Shown piece after piece: positions 17,744 to 25,466 of a DNA stretch of 64,000 nucleotides; the first letter of the stretch is position 1, and each line of letters begins with the position of its first letter. Below the pieces are notes generated by a model. The model worked only from the letters and a program-made list of their open reading frames with translations. It ran no database searches and was not told the DNA's origin. The position numbers were made by a program, and so were the translations under genes. Source of the DNA: Candidatus Eiseniibacteriota bacterium (lineage in GTDB: Bacteria > Orphanbacterota > Orphanbacteria > Orphanbacterales > Orphanbacteraceae); NCBI GenBank assembly GCA_029262235.1, contig JAJCZU010000004.1:930001-994000 (forward strand), in the 5' to 3' direction.

Positions 17744-18958
17744 ATGCGAAACGGAATGAAGAGTGTGGCGATGATGGCGATTGCGTTCGCCGTGATGGTG
17801 ATCGTGCTGGCGGCGCTCGTGCCCGGCGCGGCGATGGCGAGCGACGCGCGCATCGCGGCGATGGGCGGGAACCCGCTCATCATGAAAGACGACTACAACA
17901 TCTGGCTCTTCCCGAACGAGACGATCGACCACGCGAACCTCGCGATCGCGGGGTGGGGCGGAAGCGCGACGAGCGCGATCCTGCGCCCGCGCAATTTCGG
18001 CGCGATCTCGGGCGGCGAGTACGGCGGAACGCTCTTTCGCGTGACCGACAATCACGCCGTGGGGCTGTTCATCGACGGGCGCGAAGAATTTGCCGCGGGG
18101 TATCCGCAGTCGGCTGACCAGAAGCTCGACCTCTTCTGGGGCGGGCGATTCAGTGAGCGTTTTTCCGCGGGGCTTCACTTCGGTCGCGCGGCGTCGAAGA
18201 ATGTCGAGGCGGCGAAGACGGGGGACGTGCAGCATGAAGAGAGCCGTGTGGCGCGGAGCGCGATCGACGCCGGGATCGAGATCGGGTGCACGGAATCCGT
18301 GGCCGCCGAGATCGGCGTTTCGACCTGGTTCACGAGCTGGGACGAGTTCTTCGACGACACGGATCTGAACGGGCGCGAGGCTGACGGCTACCTGTTGACC
18401 GCCGTGCGAACGCGCGTGATCTGGGCGAAGGAGCGCAATACGCAACTCATTCCGTACTTCGATTTCATTCGCGACAAACAGGCGTGGAACGAGATTGCGG
18501 ACGGCGAAATCTCGCGCATGGACGAAACGGTCACGTCGCAGGTGAACGTCGGGATCGGCGTCAATCATCGCCCGAGCAAGAGCCTGCTTCTTGTAGGCAG
18601 CGTCGACGCCGCGTTCTACTCGAAAGAGGTGAAGTTCACCGAGACGGGAAGCCCCGAGCAGGTCGTGACCGACGACAAAATCGACAACATCCCGAGCGTC
18701 GCGATGGGGTTCGAGTATCGCGCGATGAAAGCACTGATATTGCGCGCCGGCGCGCAGAAGCGCATTTTCGACCGCGACCTGAACGGCGCGATCGCGACCG
18801 GAACGGCGTTCGCCTACAACATCGGCGCGGGGCTCAAAGTGAAAGACCTGCTGCTCGACTTCGTGGTCGATACGGAGTTCGCAAGGCGCGGCCCGTACTT
18901 CATCAGCGGCTCGGGCGGGGATTTCGCAACGCTGGTAACAGGGACTCTTCCGTTTTAG
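17744..18958 (+). CDS. Outer-membrane beta-barrel protein
   Basis: A 404-residue exported protein. The ATG follows AGGAGGGG. Residues 1-32 are a signal peptide ending AAMASDA. The rest alternates polar and hydrophobic residues in short strands, has turn-rich repeats (GRFSERFSAGLHFGR, VNVGIGVNHRPSKSLLLVGS, FAYNIGAGLKVKDLLLDF) and ends in a hydrophobic residue (LVTGTLPF), the C-terminal Phe typical of BAM-assembled barrels. It resembles the FadL/PorV-like or general DUF-type porin-fold proteins, but no family is certain. It follows the membrane block and may be the outer-membrane partner of that complex. Confidence 0.8.
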   Translation: MRNGMKSVAMMAIAFAVMVIVLAALVPGAAMASDARIAAMGGNPLIMKDDYNIWLFPNETIDHANLAIAGWGGSATSAILRPRNFGAISGGEYGGTLFRVTDNHAVGLFIDGREEFAAGYPQSADQKLDLFWGGRFSERFSAGLHFGRAASKNVEAAKTGDVQHEESRVARSAIDAGIEIGCTESVAAEIGVSTWFTSWDEFFDDTDLNGREADGYLLTAVRTRVIWAKERNTQLIPYFDFIRDKQAWNEIADGEISRMDETVTSQVNVGIGVNHRPSKSLLLVGSVDAAFYSKEVKFTETGSPEQVVTDDKIDNIPSVAMGFEYRAMKALILRAGAQKRIFDRDLNGAIATGTAFAYNIGAGLKVKDLLLDFVVDTEFARRGPYFISGSGGDFATLVTGTLPF

Positions 18959-18966
18959 GAATGAAG

Positions 18967-19094
18967 AACGGAGCAGAGCAGGAGAAGAACCCGTTACGTA
19001 TTCCCTCGACCCGCTCGGCTGGCCAAATGGCCAAGTACGGAGCCTCGCGGGATCCGGGAACACGCAACGGGTTCTTTCTCTGCCCTGTTTCGTT
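18967..19094. repeat. Hairpin repeat element, copy C (between convergent genes)
   Basis: Arms 18967-19005 and 19056-19094 are reverse complements at 31 of 39 positions, all mismatches being transitions. The core holds TGGCCAAATGGCCA (19020-19033) and GGAGCCTCG. It lies between the barrel gene and the end of the glycan operon, so it could also act as a bidirectional terminator. The rest of the 242-bp gap shows nothing else. Confidence 0.8.
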
Positions 19095-19200
19095 TTGAGG
19101 GTGTGGGGGGGAGGAAGAGGCGGACGGAAAAGACTTAGGAAGTAAGAACTTGGAGAACTGATCCGTTCGCAGGCGACATGCGTAGACGCGCGCGGGTCGG

Positions 19201-20337
19201 TCACTTCCTCTCGGCAAGTACATCCTCGTAGAGTTTCAGGACGCGATCGGTGCGGTGGGTGCGGTCGTAGTGTTGCGCGACGCGGGCGCGGGCGGCTGAT
19301 CCGAAGCGGGCGGCGCGGGCAGGGTCCGTAAGCACTTCGACCACTGCGTTGGCGAAACCTGCGGCATCATTCACATCATAGAGAAGTCCGGTTTCGCCGT
19401 GCACGACGAGTTCGGGGAACGCGCCGCTGCGTGCGGCGACGACGGGAAGGCCGGCGGCCATCCCTTCGAGCACCACATTGCCGAGGGACTCGGACTCGGA
19501 CGGCGCGACGAGCAGGGTGCAATGCGAGAGCACGGCCGGGACGTCGTCACGAAAGCCGAGTTTGTGGACGCGGTCTTCGAGCCCGGCGGCCGTAATCATC
19601 GCATCGAGATCGGCTGCGTATTCCTCTTCACCATCAGACACAGAACCGATCAACGCGAACTGAGTCTCGGGCGCGCGCTCCAGAATGGCGGGCGCGGCTT
19701 CGATCAGTTTCGTGTGGCCCTTGCCGCGCGAGATGCGTCCGAGCAGCGCCACGACGGGAGTGCCCGCGTCCCACGGTACAGTGCGGGCGGTGGCTTCGCG
19801 TGATGCGGGTGTTACGTCGTAGAGTGCCAGGTCGACGCCGTTCGGAATAACGACGATGCGCTCAGCGGGGACCGGGAAACGCTTCACGAGGTTCGCTTTC
19901 ACGACTTCCGAGATGGCAATCACGCGGTCGAGCGAACGGTAAAGAAGCTGGTGCGCGGGGTCCTTCTTGTCGACGGATGATTGCATGCGCTGCGTATAGA
20001 TGAGCCCCGGGCGCTGTTTCGCGGCGCGCGCGGCGGGTACGATCGTCCAGAGGTCGCGGCCGAGTTCGAGATGTACGATATCGATCCTGTGCTCGTCGAG
20101 AAGAGAGCGCACTTGTCTGATCGCGCCGATGTCGACGTAGCGCCCGCGGAGACACGGGACGACGCGACAGAGTGCGCGCGCTTCGGCTTCTACTTTCGTG
20201 CCGGCGGCGCAGAGTAACCAGACGTCGTGCCCGCGTTCGCGAAGCGCGCGGGCGGAGTGCACGCTCTGCATCTCGAGCCCGCCCCATGAAGGGGAAGAGC
20301 ATGCGATGGCGATGCGGAGAGGACGGTCGGCGGTCAC
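19201..20337 (-). CDS. GT4-family glycosyltransferase
   Basis: A 378-residue retaining glycosyltransferase with GT-B fold. The N-terminal half opens with IAIACSSPSWGGLEMQ, the usual GG-x-E acceptor loop. The C-terminal half has the nucleotide-sugar signature: LLGRISRGKGHTKLIEA and VAPSESESLGNVVLEGMAAGLPVVA (E-x7-E). The GTG start overlaps the preceding stop as GTGA. It is the last gene of the surface-glycan operon and probably adds a sugar to the LPS core or a related glycan; donor and acceptor are unknown. Confidence 0.9.
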   Translation of the reverse strand: MTADRPLRIAIACSSPSWGGLEMQSVHSARALRERGHDVWLLCAAGTKVEAEARALCRVVPCLRGRYVDIGAIRQVRSLLDEHRIDIVHLELGRDLWTIVPAARAAKQRPGLIYTQRMQSSVDKKDPAHQLLYRSLDRVIAISEVVKANLVKRFPVPAERIVVIPNGVDLALYDVTPASREATARTVPWDAGTPVVALLGRISRGKGHTKLIEAAPAILERAPETQFALIGSVSDGEEEYAADLDAMITAAGLEDRVHKLGFRDDVPAVLSHCTLLVAPSESESLGNVVLEGMAAGLPVVAARSGAFPELVVHGETGLLYDVNDAAGFANAVVEVLTDPARAARFGSAARARVAQHYDRTHRTDRVLKLYEDVLAERK

Positions 20338-21122
20338 GAGGGCGTCTCGTCCGCTTCGTCGTGACGCTGCCGCGCCTTGGCGTACTTGAGCGTCGTGTGC
20401 GCGGCGGAGAGAAACGAGATCACGAGCCCGCGCCAGCCGTCGAGAATCCCGCGACGAATGAAGTAGATCTTGATAAACGTGGACGGCGGCCGAATGATCA
20501 GATTCCAGATCGACCGGCCCGCGCCGGCCTTCACGAGATCGTCCGCGCCGTGATCGGTGAGCCGATCGATCGTGCGCAGGTGATCGGTCAAAGTTCGAAA
20601 CGAATAATGAATGAGCGGCGACTGCAGTTCGCTGACAGGGCCATCGACGGTCATGCCTTCGTGCACGGTGCCGCCGGTCCACCGCCCGCGCTCTTTCTGA
20701 TACAGGCGCAGCTTGCGGTCGGGCCACCAGGCGTGCTTTACGAATGCGCCGGCGTACCATGTGCGGCGCGGGATCGTGTAGCCGGCGGGGGCGCCATTCG
20801 GTGCGACTTCCTGCGCCAGTGCGCGTTCGATCTCGGCGCGCAGTTCCGGCGTTACGCGCTCGTCGGCGTCGATGTTCAGAATCCAGGGCCCGGCGGCGTT
20901 GTCGCTGGCGTGCTGCTTCTGCTCGGTAAAGCCCGTGAATGCGCGCTGCTCGACGAGGGCGCCGAGTTCGTGCGCGATTTCAATCGTGCGGTCGCTCGAG
21001 AACGAGTCGACGACGATGATCTCGTCCGCCCACGCGACCGACTCGATGCACTCGCGAATCTCGGCTTCTTCATTCTTCGTGATAATCGTAACGCTGATCT
21101 TCGGGCGGGTGTTTGCGTTCAT
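20334..21122 (-). CDS. GT2-family glycosyltransferase, LPS-core type
   Basis: A 262-residue inverting glycosyltransferase. It starts VTIITKNEEAEIRECIESV, has the metal-binding INIDADERV region (DAD near residue 88-90) and resembles the WaaE/KdtX-like LPS core beta-glucosyltransferases, which share the WADEIIVVDSFSSDRT pattern. A hydrophobic amphipathic region near the C-terminus may bind membrane. It overlaps the upstream gene by ATGA and the downstream gene by GTGA, so all are translationally coupled. Confidence 0.9.
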   Translation of the reverse strand: MNANTRPKISVTIITKNEEAEIRECIESVAWADEIIVVDSFSSDRTIEIAHELGALVEQRAFTGFTEQKQHASDNAAGPWILNIDADERVTPELRAEIERALAQEVAPNGAPAGYTIPRRTWYAGAFVKHAWWPDRKLRLYQKERGRWTGGTVHEGMTVDGPVSELQSPLIHYSFRTLTDHLRTIDRLTDHGADDLVKAGAGRSIWNLIIRPPSTFIKIYFIRRGILDGWRGLVISFLSAAHTTLKYAKARQRHDEADETPS

Positions 21123-22321
21123 CGCGCGCCTCCCGCGCCGGATTCGCGACCGCTGTCGTGTGTGCCACGCGCATCGTGCGCATCGTGCTCGTCCGGCGCG
21201 TCATCCGCGACATGGAGCGCGATCGACGCCGCGAACAACTCGCCGGGCGAGAGCAGGCTCATACACGGGTGGTGCGGGCAGCGCTCTTCGAGGCAGCGAA
21301 TACGCGCCGGGCACGAAACGTCGGGCTCGGGCGCGGCGGCGCCGATGCCCGGCAGCGGCCGCGGTCCCCAGCGTCCGGCGCGCTGCGACGGGAGCGGCGG
21401 ATACGGGGCCGACACGGGTACGCCGAGAGCGGCCGCAGCGTGAAGCGGCCCGGTACTCGGCGCGAGAAAGTGATCAAACTGGGCAAGTATCCCCAGAAAC
21501 GTGCGGAAGTCGTGATTGCCGGCGAGGGAGACGGCGACCGGCTGGGAGCGTTTGCCGGTACCGCTCGATGTGCCCGGCTTGCCGGAATCCTGTGCCAGGC
21601 CAGATGCCAGACCGCGCGCCATCCGCTCGGCGCCTGCGCGTTCGGATTCGCTTCCCGTGATCGCGACGGCGAATCCCGCATCGCGAAACAGGCGGGCGGT
21701 TTCGAGAAAACGATCGTCGCCCCATGCGAGTACGGAGCCGCCTGAGCCGGGGTGCAGTCCGAGCAGCATGGCGGGACGTTCACCGCCGAACGTCTCGCAC
21801 ACGATCACGAGTCCGCGCGCGCGTTCTTCGTCCGTAATGCGAATCTTCGGCGCCGGGATGTCGCCGCCCGCCCCCGCGCGCCCGCCGGTCACGAGCGCGG
21901 CGAAGTCCGCGTCCCACTCGGCCTGATGGCGCGTGCCGCGCGATCGCGCCTGGCGCACGCCGCGGTTCAGAAAGAAGAACGACGACGTCCGCGCGAGCGG
22001 GCCGGTGCGATACGGAATCCCGGCTTGCAAAACGCGCATTCCGGCTTCGACGCTCGGGTTCAGCAGAATCACCGCGTCGAACGCGCGCGACCGAAGCGCA
22101 GATGATGACGCCTCTTCGCTCTTCCAGATCAGCACGGTGTCGACGTCCTCGTTCCCTTCGAGAACGGGCGCGACGTAAGCGGGCACTACCACAGTCACTT
22201 CGCACTCGGGCGACGCGCTCTTGATCGCCGCAAGCAGCGGCGTCGACAGAATCATGTCGCCGATGCGGTCTGTCCGCACAACGAGCACGCGCTTTGCGTC
22301 GATCGGCCGGGGCGAACTCAA
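21119..22321 (-). CDS. GT9-family (heptosyltransferase-like) glycosyltransferase
   Basis: A 400-residue ADP-heptose:LPS heptosyltransferase-type protein. It starts RVLVVRTDRIGDMILSTPLL, the family N-terminal motif, and has the C-terminal LAPSTGPLHAAAALGVP nucleotide-binding site. I use the TTG start that overlaps the waaF stop (TTGA) and has GGGGAG upstream; the longer upstream frame is antisense-like shadow. The last ~45 residues are a His/Asp-rich tail (DAPDEHDAHDARGTHD), unusual for the family. A Cys-rich segment (CPARIRCLEERCPHHPC) before it could bind metal. Confidence 0.88.
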   Translation of the reverse strand: MSSPRPIDAKRVLVVRTDRIGDMILSTPLLAAIKSASPECEVTVVVPAYVAPVLEGNEDVDTVLIWKSEEASSSALRSRAFDAVILLNPSVEAGMRVLQAGIPYRTGPLARTSSFFFLNRGVRQARSRGTRHQAEWDADFAALVTGGRAGAGGDIPAPKIRITDEERARGLVIVCETFGGERPAMLLGLHPGSGGSVLAWGDDRFLETARLFRDAGFAVAITGSESERAGAERMARGLASGLAQDSGKPGTSSGTGKRSQPVAVSLAGNHDFRTFLGILAQFDHFLAPSTGPLHAAAALGVPVSAPYPPLPSQRAGRWGPRPLPGIGAAAPEPDVSCPARIRCLEERCPHHPCMSLLSPGELFAASIALHVADDAPDEHDAHDARGTHDSGRESGAGGAR

Positions 22322-23358
22322 ACGCGCTCCCCTTTGTGCTTGATCGCGCCGAGATCTTCGGCCGCCTCGACTACGCGCTCGGCGCTGATGCCGGGCATGC
22401 AGATCCAGTTCCCTTTCGGGCATTCGTCGTGGCCGTGGTCGGCGCAGGGGGCGCACGGCGCATCGCTTGTCAGAACGCGGACGAGATTGTCGAAGCGGAA
22501 CTGCTCGGGCCCGGTGGGTCCGAAGAGCGCGACAGCGGGTGTGCGTGTGGCGCGCGCCATGTGCAGCGTGCCGGAATCGTTCCCGATGAAGAGCGATGCT
22601 TTGGCGAGCAGCGCGGCGACTTCGGGGAGCGAGGTCGTGCCGGTCCAGTCGTGTGCGCCGCCCTTTTCGTGCGCGATGCGTCCGGCGTCCTTGTCGCCGG
22701 GGCCGCCGACGGCGATCGCGTCGAAGCCGTGCTCGCGCAGTTGCGTCGCGGCTTCCGCGAATCGCTCGGCAGGCCAGCGCTTCGTGGCCCACGCGCTCCC
22801 GACCGCGAGCACCGCGAACGGGAGCTTCTCCTTGCGCTCATCGAGGCGCGCCGCGATCTTTTTCTCCGTTTCTGGCGACCAGTGCAGCTCGGGGGTTTCG
22901 TTCTCTTCGAAAATATCGAGCGGCTCGAGCAGGCGCAGCTTTCTACGAATGAACGTCCCTTCCCATCGCGAGTACGGGACGATGTCCGTGTAGAAGTAGC
23001 GGCACTGCGCATGATCGAAGCCGATGCGTCGATGCGCTCCGGTGCGCCATGCGAGCAGCCCCGAGCGCACGGAACGATGCGGCGCGATCACGAGATCGTA
23101 CTTCGCCGCGCGCAGCCGCGCCGAAAGCTTCAGGAAAGGGCCGACGCCGCGGTCGGCGCCCTTCTTGTCGTACACGATCACTTCATTCAGGTGCGGGTTG
23201 TGCTCGATGATGCCGGCGCCGCGCGGCGCGGTCACGAGCGTGATGCGTGACTCGGGCGCATGCACGCGGAGAGCGCGGATGAGCGGCGTGGTGAGCACCA
23301 TGTCGCCCACGAATCCGGTCTGAATCAGCAGAATATTGTGATAGGGGCGTGTAGCCAT
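22318..23358 (-). CDS. waaF: ADP-heptose:LPS heptosyltransferase II-like (GT9)
   Basis: A 346-residue cytoplasmic glycosyltransferase of the inner LPS core. Family features are ILLIQTGFVGDMVLTTPLIRAL at the start, VGSAWATKRWPAERF in the middle and IGNDSGTLHMARATRTPAVALFGPTGP near residue 255-285. A Cys cluster (CAPCADHGHDECPKGNWIC) near the C-terminus is also common in WaaF-like proteins. The ATG overlaps the stop of the upstream gene by one base (TAATG). Its presence supports an LPS-bearing outer membrane. Confidence 0.88.
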   Translation of the reverse strand: MATRPYHNILLIQTGFVGDMVLTTPLIRALRVHAPESRITLVTAPRGAGIIEHNPHLNEVIVYDKKGADRGVGPFLKLSARLRAAKYDLVIAPHRSVRSGLLAWRTGAHRRIGFDHAQCRYFYTDIVPYSRWEGTFIRRKLRLLEPLDIFEENETPELHWSPETEKKIAARLDERKEKLPFAVLAVGSAWATKRWPAERFAEAATQLREHGFDAIAVGGPGDKDAGRIAHEKGGAHDWTGTTSLPEVAALLAKASLFIGNDSGTLHMARATRTPAVALFGPTGPEQFRFDNLVRVLTSDAPCAPCADHGHDECPKGNWICMPGISAERVVEAAEDLGAIKHKGERV

Positions 23359-25367
23359 TACCGGTTCCCCTCGGATCGTATGCCTTCGGCTTCGTTCGTG
23401 CCCGGTTCGTATTTCTCGGCGTTCCTCTGCTCCTGCAGCGAATAAATCGCCTTGAGCTGCGCTTTCGCGGCAGCGTTTCCGGGCTCGAGCGCCAGGATCG
23501 TCTCGATCTCACGCGCGGCTTCATCATACGCGCCCTGAGCGATCAGGTTCTCGGCACGATGTGCGCGCGCTTTGACGAACGCGGGGTCGAGCGAAATGGC
23601 GCGGTCGAATGCGGCCATTGACGGACCGATCGCGCCCAGATTGCGGAGCGCGAGGCCCTGGTTCACGAGGTACGTCGCCCGCGGCCAGAGCGCGGCCGCC
23701 CGCTCATACGCGCGGGCCGCTTCGGAGTAGTTCTCGCCCCGGTAGTGGACGCTGCCGAGCGTTGCCCACGCCTCATAATACGTCGAATCGATCGTAATTG
23801 CCTCGTTCAGGTCGCGGAGCGCCTCGTCCGTGCGCCCGGCGTCGCGCTCGATCAGGGCCCGGTTATGCAGCGCGAGCGGGTACCAGTTGTTGCCGGCGGC
23901 CACGCGTCCGTACGCTTCGAGCGCTTCATCGGCCCGCCCCGATTTCTGCGCTGCCCAGCCCACGTTGAACCATGACTGCGATTCGTCTGTCACGGCGCCG
24001 AGCGGGTTCCATTCGGCCAGAAGCAGCACGGCGACGAAAATGCTTCCCACGCGAACAAGCCGCGCACGGTCGCTGCGAATCGCCTGGACGATCGCAAGCA
24101 GGCCGAGGGAGGAGAAGGGAAGCAGAAACGGTACGACGGGGAGACGGTAGCGCGCGTTCACGAAGAAGATGACGATGCTGAGCGCATAGAAGCCGGCGAA
24201 GAGCAGCGTGAGAGAGCGCGCGTTCGTGAAGCGGCCGGCGCTCTTTCGCTTTCCGTGGTCGGTTCGATTCGACTGGTTGTCGCCGCGCGGCTGCCCGGCA
24301 CCCGCGAACACTCCCACGACCGCCAGTGCGAGCACGATCCCGAAGTTCGCGAAGAGCGGCCACTTGAGAAACGGCGATCGCGCGCGGTAAAAGTTCGGAT
24401 CTTTGACGTTCGGCATCTCGTAGCCCGAAACCAGCTGCACGCACTTGCGCGCCGTGAGGGCGAGAAACGCGCCCGGGCTCTTCATGACGAAGTCGCGCCC
24501 TTTCGCGAAATAGTGCCCGCTCACTTCGGCGGGCGAGAGCGGGCGCCCGGCTTCGATTTCCGCGAGCGCTTCCACTTTCTCGAACGTCCACTGGCGCATG
24601 CGCGGGAACGTCGAGTCGCGCCCCGTCGCCTCGGCGTTGTTCCCGATGTAGAAGTTGATCCCGCCGGTGCTCGAGACCCAGATCCAGTCGCCCGACTGCC
24701 TGTAGTTGTGGCCGGCAACGGGGAGCACGATCAGAATACCGGCTGCGGCGACGGCGAGCGCGTGGGCGATCTTGCGCTGCATGACGGCTGTCGTGAGCGC
24801 GACGAGCGCGAGAACGAGCAGGCCGTTCGGCCGCGTGATCGCCGAGAGGCCGAGAAACGCGCCGGCGGCGCCCGCGTGGATCAGGCCGTTCGTACCGCGT
24901 TCGTCCGAGGCGCGCAGCCAGAAGAGCAGGCCGGCGAGCAGAAGCGGGATCACGAGCGGTTCGACGAGCCATTCGCCCGCGAAGTAAACGAACGGCCAGT
25001 AAAGGGCGTAGAGAACGCCGGCGAGTAATCCGGTGGCCGTGTTGCCCGCGGCCCCGCCTCCGAGCCGCCTCCCGAGAAGAAACACGAGCGGCGCGCCGGT
25101 CGCCTCGATCGCCATCTGGAGCGCATGCAGTACCGTGAGGTTGCCGGCCGTGATCTTGTAGAGCGCGCCGAGCACGATGGGGTAGAGTGGTCCGAACGGG
25201 AGTGCGCCGTCGGGGAGCCCGCCGCCGGACGCCCAGCGGCCCGCGGCCGCGAGATACACCGCGCTGTCGACCATCGGGTACGCGAAGAGCGGGTCGCCGG
25301 CATGCGCGGCCAGATACGCGAGCCTGACGCCGAGCGCGAGCACATAGATAATGAGGAGAAGCGGCAT
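23358..25367 (-). CDS. GT-C membrane glycosyltransferase fused to TPR domain
   Basis: A 669-residue protein with 10-12 membrane helices (residues 1 to about 440) of the PMT/ArnT-like GT39/GT83 superfamily; the first loop carries an acidic pattern (FAYPMVDSAVYLAAAGRW). About six TPR units follow (from 470: WFNVGWAAQKSGRADEALEAYG, LHNRALIERDAGRTDEAL, AWATLGSVHYRGENYSEAARA). I choose the ATG at 25367; a GTG nine bases upstream is possible. The layout resembles eukaryotic TMTC O-mannosyltransferases. First gene of the glycan operon; a lipid-linked sugar donor and a protein or glycan acceptor are likely. Confidence 0.85.
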   Translation of the reverse strand: MPLLLIIYVLALGVRLAYLAAHAGDPLFAYPMVDSAVYLAAAGRWASGGGLPDGALPFGPLYPIVLGALYKITAGNLTVLHALQMAIEATGAPLVFLLGRRLGGGAAGNTATGLLAGVLYALYWPFVYFAGEWLVEPLVIPLLLAGLLFWLRASDERGTNGLIHAGAAGAFLGLSAITRPNGLLVLALVALTTAVMQRKIAHALAVAAAGILIVLPVAGHNYRQSGDWIWVSSTGGINFYIGNNAEATGRDSTFPRMRQWTFEKVEALAEIEAGRPLSPAEVSGHYFAKGRDFVMKSPGAFLALTARKCVQLVSGYEMPNVKDPNFYRARSPFLKWPLFANFGIVLALAVVGVFAGAGQPRGDNQSNRTDHGKRKSAGRFTNARSLTLLFAGFYALSIVIFFVNARYRLPVVPFLLPFSSLGLLAIVQAIRSDRARLVRVGSIFVAVLLLAEWNPLGAVTDESQSWFNVGWAAQKSGRADEALEAYGRVAAGNNWYPLALHNRALIERDAGRTDEALRDLNEAITIDSTYYEAWATLGSVHYRGENYSEAARAYERAAALWPRATYLVNQGLALRNLGAIGPSMAAFDRAISLDPAFVKARAHRAENLIAQGAYDEAAREIETILALEPGNAAAKAQLKAIYSLQEQRNAEKYEPGTNEAEGIRSEGNR

Positions 25368-25433
25368 GCGATTCACGAGCCCCGGGAGAAGAGAGTCACG
25401 AACTCGGGTGTGCCCCGGGAATTGGTTTGAGGT

Positions 25434-25458
25434 AATCGGAACAACTATGTTACCGATT
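25434..25458. promoter_or_regulatory. Inverted repeat in divergent promoter region
   Basis: AATCGG and CCGATT, 13 bases apart, lie in the 99-bp gap between the glycan operon and the divergent sulfatase-fold gene, next to overlapping TACAAT boxes on the minus strand. It is a candidate operator; no regulator gene is adjacent. Confidence 0.3.
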
Positions 25459-25466
25459 GTATTGTA

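Noticed and set aside
18967-19094. Simple intrinsic terminator between convergent genes
   Set aside because: Arms are far longer than a normal terminator, there is no T-tract, and the core recurs elsewhere; termination may be a side effect.
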